In this document: piece after piece, positions 1 to 5,248 of the stretch
How positions within the stretch are numbered: position 1 is the first letter of the stretch
Layout of the letters: each line of letters begins with the position of its first letter
Assembly (NCBI GenBank): GCA_000431075.1
Contig: HF986874.1
Coordinates: 1 to 5,279, forward strand
Length of the DNA: 5,279 nucleotides
From: Firmicutes bacterium CAG:555
GTDB lineage: Bacteria; Bacillota; Clostridia; Oscillospirales; Oscillospiraceae
Reading direction: 5' to 3'
The notes under the pieces: generated by a model
The model's input: only the letters and a program-made list of their open reading frames with translations
Told to the model about the DNA's origin: nothing
Databases searched by the model: none
Position numbers and translations under genes: made by a program

Positions 1-7
1 TGAAAAT

Positions 8-84
8 TGGTGGGAACAACTGGACTCGAACCAGTGACCCCCTGCTTGTAAGGCAGGTGCTCTAACCAGCTGAGCTATGCTCCC
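8..84 (-). tRNA. tRNA-Val (anticodon UAC), CCA encoded
   Basis: Read on the minus strand, this folds into a complete cloverleaf of 77 nt. The 7-bp acceptor stem is GGGAGCA with TGTTCCC (one G-U pair). The D-stem is GCTC/GAGC, the anticodon stem CCTGC/GCAGG with loop CTTACAA, and the T-stem ACTGG/CCAGT with loop TTCGAGT. The anticodon is TAC (window 50-48), which reads valine GUA and, with U34 modification, other GUN codons. The discriminator base is A (position 11) and the CCA tail is encoded at 10-8. It has its own consensus promoter just upstream and lies in the same direction as the hslO operon, so it can also receive read-through. Nothing looks degenerate. Only 7 bases remain beyond it, so a following tRNA or terminator cannot be judged. 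Confidence 0.97.
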
Positions 85-101
85 CTATCAGCGGCTTGTT
101 C

Positions 102-130
102 ATTATACTAAAGCTCGCCCCAATTGTCAA
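102..130 (-). promoter_or_regulatory. Perfect-consensus sigma-A promoter for tRNA-Val
   Basis: On the minus strand the -35 box TTGACA lies at 130-125, a 17-bp spacer at 124-108, and the -10 box TATAAT at 107-102. All 12 consensus bases match at optimal spacing. The expected start is near 96-95, giving a leader of about 11 nt before the tRNA 5' end at 84, to be removed by RNase P. Such strength fits a stable-RNA gene. The -35 box sits 17 nt downstream of the hslO stop codon. Confidence 0.9.
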
Positions 131-147
131 CATCAAATTTCAACTTT

Positions 148-1029
148 TTATGCTTTTTTGGATTCGTCGAGAAGCTTGCGCAGGTCGTCGGGCGTGAAGG
201 TGTAGACCGTGTCGCAAAACTGGCAGCTGACATCGATGTCCTTACCCTCGTTTATCATGCTTTCAAGCTCACCCTCGCCAACGCCGAGTATGGCATCGCC
301 GACACGCTCACGGCTGCAATAGCAGCGGTAGCCCACCTCGTCCTCGTCGACGATGTGGTAGGGCAGACCCTTGAGCACCTGCTCGAACACGGCTTCCAGA
401 CCGTCCTCCGAGAGAATGGTCGTGAGCTGATCCATCATGAGAATGTTCTCCTCAAGAACATCGATATACTCATCGGGCGCACCGGGCATGAGCTGGACTA
501 TAAAGCCGCCGGCTGCCTTGACGCTCAGGTCGGTGTCGATCAAAACACCCAGCCCGCAGGCCGAAGGCACCTGCTCACTTTCAAGAAGATACGCCGTCAG
601 ATCTTCGGCAATTTCACCGGAAACAAGCTCGGTCGAGCCGACATACGGCTGCGTAAGACCAATATCACGGCTTACGGTGAGCATGCCGTCTCTGCCGACG
701 GCACCGCCGACATCGATCTTACCGTCAGACCGCAGGGGAAGGTCAACTGCGGGGTTTGTCACATAGCCGCGCACATAGCCTTTCGAATCCGACACGGCGA
801 TAACGCTGCCGATTGGTCCGCCGCCGTTTATGCGGATGGTCAGACTGCCGTTATCCTCCTTGAGGAGGTTGCCCAGCATAGACGCTGCGCAAAGCGTGCG
901 GCCGAGCGCCGCCGCCGTCGTTGGCGTGCAGTTGTGTATATCCTTGGCACGCTGCACCGTCTCCTTTGCGGAAACGGCGGACATTTTTATAAAGCCGTCA
1001 GCGGCTGTTGCTCTTAAAATTCTATCCAT
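148..1029 (-). CDS. hslO: Hsp33 redox-regulated molecular chaperone
   Basis: This encodes a 293-aa cytoplasmic Hsp33, the usual family length. Hsp33 is a holdase: in the reduced state four C-terminal cysteines bind zinc and keep it inactive. Oxidation (with unfolding) releases the zinc, forms disulfides, and exposes a surface that holds unfolding proteins. The sequence shows the family N-terminal domain, including GGGPIG at residues 69-74 and the YVGSTELVSGEIAEDL stretch at about 129-144. At the C-terminus are CYC at 236-238 followed by SRER, and CQFC at 269-272, giving the CxC-X30-CxxC zinc switch intact. Extra cysteines are C34, C47 and C158. The start ATG at 1029 has GAGGT at 1040-1036, 6 nt away, in the 14-nt gap after the methyltransferase stop. 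It is the last gene of the yerC-type regulator/methyltransferase/hslO operon. No terminator is visible after its TAA, so transcripts may continue into tRNA-Val. Confidence 0.97.
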   Translation of the reverse strand: MDRILRATAADGFIKMSAVSAKETVQRAKDIHNCTPTTAAALGRTLCAASMLGNLLKEDNGSLTIRINGGGPIGSVIAVSDSKGYVRGYVTNPAVDLPLRSDGKIDVGGAVGRDGMLTVSRDIGLTQPYVGSTELVSGEIAEDLTAYLLESEQVPSACGLGVLIDTDLSVKAAGGFIVQLMPGAPDEYIDVLEENILMMDQLTTILSEDGLEAVFEQVLKGLPYHIVDEDEVGYRCYCSRERVGDAILGVGEGELESMINEGKDIDVSCQFCDTVYTFTPDDLRKLLDESKKA

Positions 1030-1043
1030 TTTACTACCTCGAA

Positions 1044-1772
1044 TTAGTGTTCGGTGTTCTTGGCGACTATGAATATCCTGCCGTCGTCACCCTGCGGGCA
1101 GTCGGTGCATACCTTGATGTCGATAAACCCATGCTCATTAAGCAGTTTTTTAAGCATCTGCGGCTCGTGGGCGTATTCGATATGCTCCTCGCTCTCACGC
1201 TGCCACAGCCTGCCTCGCTTCGAGAAAATGTCCATGCCGTAGCACATGCAGCCGTCCTCAAAATCGGCACGCCAAAGGCACAGCATGTCCTCGGTTTCGT
1301 CGACAAACACCTCACCGTCGATGCTTTTAAACCACTCGGGGCTGCGGATATCGAAAATAAAAAGCCCGTCGGGTCGGATGAACAAATGCAGCCTGCGGAA
1401 CACCTCACCAAGCTCCTCGGGCGGTATATAATCCATGCCGTCGAGCGAGCAGACGCAGGCGTCCACAGTGCCGTACAGGTCGATCTCGGCTGCTTCCTGA
1501 CACAGGAACAGCGGCGGTATCTTGACCTCCGCCGCCTTGCCGCTTGCCTCCATCAGCATATCCGCCGATGCGTCGGCAGCTATCATCTCATACCCGTGCT
1601 CGGCCATGAGCCATGTCAGCGTGCCGGTCCCGCAGCACAGGTCGAGTATCGTGTGAAACTCGCCGCCGTCATCCTTGAACTCACGCTCGTAAAAGCTCAA
1701 AAACTCCTCATACGGCACATCGAGCGTCAGCTTATCGTACCACGCAGCCAAAGGACCGTATGCAAGGCTCAT
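1044..1772 (-). CDS. Class I SAM-dependent methyltransferase, substrate unknown
   Basis: This is a 242-aa soluble protein with the Rossmann-type methyltransferase fold. SAM-binding motif I is ILDLCCGTG at residues 42-50. The motif II acidic residue is probably D67 (in AADASADML). SLDGMDYI at 109-116 takes the place of the post-II/motif III region, and RPDGLFIFDI at 133-142 is the usual strand-5 segment. The N-terminal YGPLAAWYDKL (5-15) is the common substrate-lid start of this YqeM-like/Methyltransf_25 group. Annotators often call these DNA or small-molecule methyltransferases without proof, and the substrate cannot be told from sequence. It has ten cysteines, including CVC 106-108, CMC 175-177 and CTDC 222-225. 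The start is well supported: AGGAG at 1782-1778 lies 5 nt from ATG, which overlaps the upstream TGA by 4 nt (ATGA), implying translational coupling. It is followed by hslO after 14 nt. Confidence 0.9.
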   Translation of the reverse strand: MSLAYGPLAAWYDKLTLDVPYEEFLSFYEREFKDDGGEFHTILDLCCGTGTLTWLMAEHGYEMIAADASADMLMEASGKAAEVKIPPLFLCQEAAEIDLYGTVDACVCSLDGMDYIPPEELGEVFRRLHLFIRPDGLFIFDIRSPEWFKSIDGEVFVDETEDMLCLWRADFEDGCMCYGMDIFSKRGRLWQRESEEHIEYAHEPQMLKKLLNEHGFIDIKVCTDCPQGDDGRIFIVAKNTEH

Positions 1773-2068
1773 TTGTTCTCCTGCTCTCTGAGACGATTAA
1801 ACGCTATCTCGTAGCCGTCCTTGCCGTACTGAAGCGAGCGGTTAACACGGCTTATCGTTGCGCTGGATGCGCCGGTCTCAGCAAGAATGTCGTTATATAT
1901 CATGCCCTTGGAAAGGCAGACGGCGACCTGATAGCGCTGCTCCATGGCCTGAATTTCGGTCACGGTGCACAGATCGTCAAAAAATGCCATAGCCTCCTCA
2001 ACGGTGTTGAGGGTCAGAATGGCCTTGTACATATCGAGATTGCGGGGCTTTCTGTTAAGCTTATTCAT
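1769..2068 (-). CDS. YerC/YecD-family TrpR-related DNA-binding protein
   Basis: This is a 99-aa protein matching the TrpR-like superfamily branch known as YerC/YecD. The helical pattern FFDDLCTVTEIQAMEQRYQV (30-49) is followed by a helix-turn-helix, with helix around L52-A63 and recognition segment TGASSATISRVNRSL at 65-79, then the family YGKDGYEIAFNRL ending (81-93). E. coli TrpR has the related LxxxEREAL...GAGIATITRGSNSL layout. In YerC-type proteins the effector is not established, so calling this a tryptophan repressor would go too far. It heads the operon with the methyltransferase and hslO, and may regulate its own promoter, where a small palindrome overlaps the -10 box (inference). 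The ATG at 2068 is the only start codon in frame upstream of the conserved region with a GGAGG nearby. The next in-frame ATG (codon 13) has no ribosome binding site. Confidence 0.93.
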   Translation of the reverse strand: MNKLNRKPRNLDMYKAILTLNTVEEAMAFFDDLCTVTEIQAMEQRYQVAVCLSKGMIYNDILAETGASSATISRVNRSLQYGKDGYEIAFNRLREQENK

Positions 2069-2080
2069 TGCGGTTTCATT

Positions 2081-2085
2081 CCTCC
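2081..2085 (-). promoter_or_regulatory. Ribosome binding site of the TrpR-related gene, unusually far from its ATG
   Basis: GGAGG on the minus strand (2085-2081) is the only Shine-Dalgarno near the start at 2068, but the gap is 12 nt, longer than the usual 5-9. One nt after GGAGG lies another ATG (2079) that opens the mini-frame ATG AAA CCG CAA TGA, whose stop overlaps the gene's own ATG. The nearer ATG is probably too close to be used, but the arrangement could tune initiation. Confidence 0.7.
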
Positions 2086-2107
2086 GTTTAGCACTTCACT
2101 TCACTAC

Positions 2108-2136
2108 ATTGTACATCATCACAGCAGAATTGTAAA
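2108..2136 (-). promoter_or_regulatory. Sigma-A promoter of the regulator/methyltransferase/hslO operon
   Basis: On the minus strand the -35 box TTTACA (2136-2131, 5 of 6 consensus bases) and the -10 box TACAAT (2113-2108, 5 of 6) are separated by exactly 17 bp. Transcription would begin near 2101, giving a leader of roughly 33 nt before the first ATG at 2068. The -10 box lies inside the palindrome TACATTGTA (2105-2113), and the early leader carries the tandem repeat GTGAAGTGAAGTG (2104-2092). Both are possible operator sequences. Confidence 0.8.
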
Positions 2137-2159
2137 GCGTGAAAGTTCGATTTTTTTGA

Positions 2160-2402
2160 GACGGCAATAGCCGACCCACTACCGTCTGTCAGTGCGCCCT
2201 TTCGGGGCTTTTCACCTTTTTTGTCTTGACGGGCAAAAAGCCCGCCTTCACCAAAGAAAGCCGAAAATCCCTCGAAAAGCATCACTGACAGATGCTTTGC
2301 AGTTTTGACGGACAGATTCAATTCATGCTGCATTAAAGCCAACGCAAATAATGCGAGCTGCGCCAATTCGCTCACTCTTTCTAAGCCGGATCTGCCCGTC
2401 AT
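2160..2402. other. Unexplained intergenic segment rich in inverted repeats
   Basis: No gene can be supported here, but the stretch is not featureless. Arm pair 2183-2194/2283-2294 (core TCTGTCAGTG with CACTGACAGA) gives 12 pairs with one G-U on the plus strand. Arm pair 2306-2317/2390-2401 (GACGGACAGAT with ATCTGCCCGTC, plus one A-T) gives 12 pairs with one G-U on the minus strand. Short hairpins are CGGGC-AAAAA-GCCCG (2230-2244), GCCC-TTTCG-GGGC (2196-2208), CGCA-AATAA-TGCG (2343-2355) and CCGTCT with AGACGG (2182-2187 with 2159-2164). The GCCC/GGGC hairpin is followed by T-rich sequence on the plus strand, which is at best a weak terminator. On the minus strand 104 codons (2402-2088) stay open, reading a leucine/alanine-rich start and a lysine-rich middle. 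That frame has no ribosome binding site and runs through the promoter at 2108-2136. The segment could be a structured RNA, a dispersed repeat or a gene relic. Confidence 0.45.
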
Positions 2403-2454
2403 AACCGATAGCGTTTCGTCTTTCGCCGCCTCAAAAAAATATTATGGATTAAAT

Positions 2455-2483
2455 GCTTTTTTGCTTGCTAAATACGCTATAAT
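2455..2483 (+). promoter_or_regulatory. Probable promoter of the NfeD-SPFH operon
   Basis: A perfect -10 box TATAAT lies at 2478-2483. The -35 region at 17-bp spacing (2455-2460, GCTTTT) is a poor match to TTGACA. An A7 tract at 2433-2439 and a T6 tract at 2457-2462 lie about two helical turns apart just upstream and could act as UP-element-like or bent DNA to compensate. The expected start is near 2490, giving a leader of about 38 nt before the ATG at 2528. Confidence 0.55.
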
Positions 2484-2514
2484 GTAATAAAATTATGTAT
2501 AGAATAACTAATGT

Positions 2515-2519
2515 GGAGG
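2515..2519 (+). promoter_or_regulatory. Ribosome binding site that fixes the NfeD start
   Basis: GGAGG lies 8 nt before the ATG at 2528. It lies downstream of the in-frame upstream ATG at 2495, which has no ribosome binding site of its own and would fall almost on the predicted transcription start. The ATG at 2528 is therefore the real start, removing 11 residues from the longest possible reading. Confidence 0.88.
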
Positions 2520-2527
2520 TAAGGACT

Positions 2528-2986
2528 ATGCCGATGTTTGCCGAAATGTCTATGACGACCTTTTGGATAATCGCAATGGTAGTGTTCCTTGTGATCGAAG
2601 CCGTGACAGTCGGTATCGTTTCAGTCTGGTTTGCCATCGGTGCGCTTTTTGCAATGGTGACTGCCATGCTGGGCGCAAACCTGTGGGTGCAGATAACGGT
2701 GTTTCTCGTCGTTTCGGCTATCGCACTGTATTTCACAAGACCGCTGGTGAAGAAGTTTGTCAACAACAAGGTCGAGCCGACAAATGCCGATATGCTCATC
2801 GGCAAGGAATGCCGTGTTGTTGAGACTATCGACAACCTTTCCGGCACGGGTGCCGTTTATGTTGACGGCAAGACCTGGACCGCAAGGACCGTTGACGAGG
2901 AGATAATTCCCGAGGGTCAGCTCGTTAAGGCCGAGCGCATCGAAGGCGTCAAGCTAATTGTATCAAAAATAGCCCCCGAGGCTTAA
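2528..2986 (+). CDS. NfeD-like membrane protein (partner of SPFH protein)
   Basis: This is a 152-aa short-form NfeD protein. Residues about 11-30, 32-49 and 52-70 are hydrophobic membrane segments. RPLVKKF (71-77) is a positively charged stop. The C-terminal part from about 88 to 148 (IGKECRVVETI, then GTGAVYVDGKTWTAR, IPEGQLVKAERIEGVKLIV) is the beta-rich OB-fold typical of NfeDC. Short NfeD proteins lack the N-terminal ClpP-like protease domain of long NfeD, as here. In known systems (YbbJ/QmcA in E. coli, YuaF/FloT in Bacillus) NfeD proteins pair with stomatin/flotillin proteins in membrane microdomains. Fifteen nt downstream lies the SPFH gene, so the pair is almost certainly one operon. 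The precise cellular role is not established from sequence. The start is set by GGAGG at 2515-2519. Confidence 0.93.
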   Translation: MPMFAEMSMTTFWIIAMVVFLVIEAVTVGIVSVWFAIGALFAMVTAMLGANLWVQITVFLVVSAIALYFTRPLVKKFVNNKVEPTNADMLIGKECRVVETIDNLSGTGAVYVDGKTWTARTVDEEIIPEGQLVKAERIEGVKLIVSKIAPEA

Positions 2987-3001
2987 AACGGAGGATATAA
3001 T

Positions 3002-3916
3002 ATGGATTTTTTGAATTACATTCCGTGGATCATCGTTGCGATAATCGTTCTTCTCATCATCGTGAGAAATATCCGCATCGTTCAGCAGAGCAAGGTCATG
3101 ATAATCGAGCGTCTGGGCAAGTTCCAGACAACTTGGGGCACCGGCATCCATCTCAAGATCCCGTTTTTTGAGAGAGTTGCAAAGACCATCTCCCTCAAGG
3201 AGCAGGTAGCCGACTTCCCTCCGCAGCCCGTTATCACCAAGGATAATGTCACCATGCAGATCGACACGGTCATCTACTTCCAGATAACCGACCCGAAGCT
3301 GTACACCTACGGTATCGAGCACCCCATGGTCGCTATCGAGAACCTGTCTGCGACTACCCTGCGTAACATCATCGGCGACCTCGAGCTCGACCAGTGCCTG
3401 ACCAGCCGTGATATCATCAACGCCAAGATGCGTAATATCCTTGACGAAGCCACCGACCCTTGGGGCATCAAGGTCAACCGCGTCGAACTCAAGAACATCC
3501 TCCCGCCCAAAGAAATCCAGTCTGCAATGGAAAAGCAGATGAAGGCAGAGCGTGAACGCCGTGAGGCCATCCTTCGCGCAGAGGGTGAAAAGCGTGCAGC
3601 CATCCTCGAGGCGGAGGGCGAGAAGGAGTCCGCCATCCTGCGTGCAGATGCAAAGAAGCAGCAGCAGATACTCGAGGCTGAAGGTCAGGCCGAGGCTATC
3701 CTCAAGGTCCAGACCGCTACCGCAGAGGGTATCCGCCTCATCAACGAGGCAGCTCCCAGTGATGGCGTTCTGAAGATCAAGGCCCTTGAAGCGTTTGCCG
3801 CCGCCGCCAACGGCAGGGCAACCAAGATTATTATCCCCAGCGAAATTCAAGGCGTTGCAGGTCTTGCAGAGGGCATCGTGCAGTCCGTTAAGGACATTCC
3901 CGCAGAGAAAGAATAA
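3002..3916 (+). CDS. SPFH/stomatin-like (QmcA-type) membrane protein
   Basis: This is a 304-aa stomatin/prohibitin-family protein, a usual length for QmcA-like members. It starts with one membrane anchor (about residues 7-22, PWIIVAIIVLLIIV), with no cleavable signal peptide evident. An SPFH domain follows to about 175 and carries the family signatures VIERLGKF-like IIERLGKF (34-41), G-GIH-KIPF (46-55), FPPQPVITKDNV (72-83) and the LRNIIGDLELDQ-L-SRD stretch (120-137). From about 172 to 245 is a charged alpha-helical coiled coil with 11-residue repeats. The tail includes KALEAFAAAANG (260-271) and IIIPSEIQG (276-284). Such proteins oligomerise into cage-like membrane assemblies that organise microdomains or control membrane proteases. 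It is paired with the NfeD-like gene 15 nt upstream. GGAGG at 2990-2994, 7 nt from ATG, supports the start. A strong terminator follows the stop. Confidence 0.95.
   Translation: MDFLNYIPWIIVAIIVLLIIVRNIRIVQQSKVMIIERLGKFQTTWGTGIHLKIPFFERVAKTISLKEQVADFPPQPVITKDNVTMQIDTVIYFQITDPKLYTYGIEHPMVAIENLSATTLRNIIGDLELDQCLTSRDIINAKMRNILDEATDPWGIKVNRVELKNILPPKEIQSAMEKQMKAERERREAILRAEGEKRAAILEAEGEKESAILRADAKKQQQILEAEGQAEAILKVQTATAEGIRLINEAAPSDGVLKIKALEAFAAAANGRATKIIIPSEIQGVAGLAEGIVQSVKDIPAEKE
3566..3697 (+). repeat. Four in-frame 33-bp units coding an 11-residue coiled-coil repeat
   Basis: Inside the SPFH gene, residues 189-199, 200-210, 211-221 and 222-232 align as consecutive 11-residue units: AILRAEGEKRA, AILEAEGEKES, AILRADAKKQQ and QILEAEGQAEA. 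The DNA units start with related GCCATCCT-like sequences but have diverged at third positions, so the repeat is conserved at protein level rather than being a recent duplication. An 11-residue period is typical of slightly right-handed coiled coils in this family. Confidence 0.8.
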
Positions 3917-3926
3917 TATTTAAGTC

Positions 3927-3932
3927 TATAAT
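3927..3932 (+). promoter_or_regulatory. Possible -10 box for the hexokinase, overlapping the terminator
   Basis: TATAAT lies at 3927-3932, starting 10 nt after the SPFH stop codon. No good -35 is present at 16-18 bp upstream (AGAGAA-like). If used, transcription would start near 3939, at the tip of the terminator hairpin, giving an RNA that cannot form the terminator and has a leader of about 26 nt. The case rests on the -10 match alone, so it is weak. Confidence 0.3.
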
Positions 3933-3958
3933 TCGGCGGCATAGCCGCCGAATTTTTT
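3930..3958 (+). terminator. Rho-independent terminator of the NfeD-SPFH operon
   Basis: An 11-bp perfect stem AATTCGGCGGC/GCCGCCGAATT with an ATA loop is followed by an uninterrupted U-run (T3953-3958). It begins 13 nt after the SPFH stop codon. The A-T pairs at the base of the stem merge with the U-run, as in strong intrinsic terminators. The U-run ends only 6 nt before the ATG of the hexokinase gene. Confidence 0.92.
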
Positions 3959-3964
3959 AATGCT

Positions 3965-5224
3965 ATGGATAATGTGAAAAAATTTATGCTGCGTCACGGC
4001 ATGAACGCCGACCGTGTCGAGCTTGAGCGGTATTCCAAGGCTTTCTGCGAGTGCATGGAGCGGGGCTTAGCCGAAAATCAAGAGAAGGTTCCAATGATAC
4101 CGACCTATCTGCGCCTTGCCGGGCAGCTGCCGAAGAATAAAAAGGCGGCGGTCATCGATGCCGGCGGCACGAATTACCGCACGGCGCTCATAAGCTTCGG
4201 CGACCGTGGCTGCAGCATAGAGAATATCGAGCGCAGCCCCATGCCCGGGACACTTTTACCCGCACATTGGTCTGATTTCATAAAACGCACAGCCTCCGCC
4301 ATCGAGCCGTTGCTGAGCGAGACGGATCTGATAGGCTTTTGCTTTTCATATCCTGCCGAGGTCACACCCGATATCGACAGCCGTGTGCTTGGTCTTACCA
4401 AGCAGGTGAAGCTACTCGGCGCACAGGGACGACTTCTCGGCGCCGACCTCAACGCAGAGCTTGAGCGCCGTGGGCTCGGCAGGAAGAAAATTGTTGTACT
4501 CAACGACACACCGGCGACCCTGTTAGGCGGCTCGGCAATGCTCGATAGGGAAGGCTATGGCGGATTTATCGGCATGGTCGCAGGCACGGGAACGAACACT
4601 TGCTGCATGCTTCCTGAGCGCAGAATAGCAAAGCTCGGACTGCACGGCGACGGCAAAATGCTCGTCAACCTCGAATCCGGCTCGTTTGACGGCTTCCCGA
4701 GGGGCGATTTTGACCTTGAGATGGACAACGCACTGCCCGACACCGGCTATTACATTGCCGAAAAAATGTGCTCCGGCGCATATCTCGGCGAGGTCAGCCG
4801 ATATACGCTGCAAGCGGCGGCACGGGAGGGACTGTTCTCGGCCTCTACGACAGAGTACCTCCTGCACCTGCCGGAGCTCACAACACCCACCGCCGACGCA
4901 TGGGCTTCAGGCAAGCTGCCGGAGTGCTTTGAAGCAGTGGACAAGGACATTGTGGTTTACATAATACGCGAACTGTTCGACCGTGCGGCACGCTGCATGT
5001 GCTGCAACCTGTCGGCAATCTTGCTGCTGACAGGCGAGGGAACGGATAAGCCCGTGTGCATCTCGGTCGACGGCTCGCTTTTCAAAAAAAGCGCCCTGTT
5101 CCGCCCGCATCTCGAAAAGCATATGCAAGAATTTGCGGGTGAAACGCTCGACCGAAAGTTTGAATTTGTCACCTGCGACGAAACCACCCTCCTCGGCACC
5201 GCCGCTGCGGTACTATTAAACTAA
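3965..5224 (+). CDS. Hexokinase, eukaryotic-type HK family
   Basis: This is a 419-aa cytoplasmic sugar kinase predicted to phosphorylate glucose (or a similar hexose) with ATP to the 6-phosphate, at the entry to glycolysis. It belongs to the hexokinase_1/hexokinase_2 family, not to the ROK glucokinases common in Firmicutes. It shows MIPTYL (44-49), phosphate-1 loop DAGGTNYR (65-72), FSYP (127-130), TK (145-146), NDT (180-182) with probable catalytic base D181, GTGTN (207-211), NLESGSF (235-241), AEKMCSGAYLGEVSR (265-279) and the C-terminal VDGSLFKK (368-375). By motif alignment the glucose contacts of human glucokinase (T168, K169, N204, D205, N231, E256, E290) correspond to T145, K146, N180, D181, N211, E237 and E266, all kept. 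It contains 13 cysteines. ATG 3965 is the first start after an in-frame stop at 3929 but has no Shine-Dalgarno and sits directly behind a terminator. True sugar specificity is not proven. Confidence 0.92.
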   Translation: MDNVKKFMLRHGMNADRVELERYSKAFCECMERGLAENQEKVPMIPTYLRLAGQLPKNKKAAVIDAGGTNYRTALISFGDRGCSIENIERSPMPGTLLPAHWSDFIKRTASAIEPLLSETDLIGFCFSYPAEVTPDIDSRVLGLTKQVKLLGAQGRLLGADLNAELERRGLGRKKIVVLNDTPATLLGGSAMLDREGYGGFIGMVAGTGTNTCCMLPERRIAKLGLHGDGKMLVNLESGSFDGFPRGDFDLEMDNALPDTGYYIAEKMCSGAYLGEVSRYTLQAAAREGLFSASTTEYLLHLPELTTPTADAWASGKLPECFEAVDKDIVVYIIRELFDRAARCMCCNLSAILLLTGEGTDKPVCISVDGSLFKKSALFRPHLEKHMQEFAGETLDRKFEFVTCDETTLLGTAAAVLLN

Positions 5225-5248
5225 ACAGCACTGAAAAACGGACGGGAA

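Noticed and set aside
124..1017. Long plus-strand open frame opposite hslO (297 codons)
   Set aside because: It is the antisense shadow of hslO, which has clear Hsp33 motifs. The frame has no ribosome binding site and no recognisable protein features.
1008..1814. Plus-strand open frame opposite the methyltransferase (268 codons)
   Set aside because: It is antisense to a gene with clear SAM-binding motifs, and open only because of the GC-biased third codon positions of the real gene.
2151..2187. T7 tract next to AGACGG/CCGTCT as a terminator
   Set aside because: The T-run precedes the hairpin on the plus strand and becomes an A-run after it on the minus strand, so it fits an intrinsic terminator in neither direction.
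2305..2487. Small plus-strand open frame of 60 codons in the intergenic region
   Set aside because: No ribosome binding site, low-complexity composition, and it runs into the promoter of the NfeD operon.
2495..2527. Upstream ATG giving an 11-residue longer NfeD protein
   Set aside because: It has no ribosome binding site and falls almost on the predicted transcription start. GGAGG at 2515-2519 points to ATG 2528.
2996..3001. TATAAT just before the SPFH start codon
   Set aside because: No -35 partner is visible, and transcription would start inside the coding region. It is simply the AT-rich spacer between GGAGG and ATG.
2963..3850. Minus-strand open frame opposite the SPFH gene (295 codons)
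   Set aside because: Antisense shadow. The real SPFH domain, ribosome binding site and terminator all point to the plus strand.
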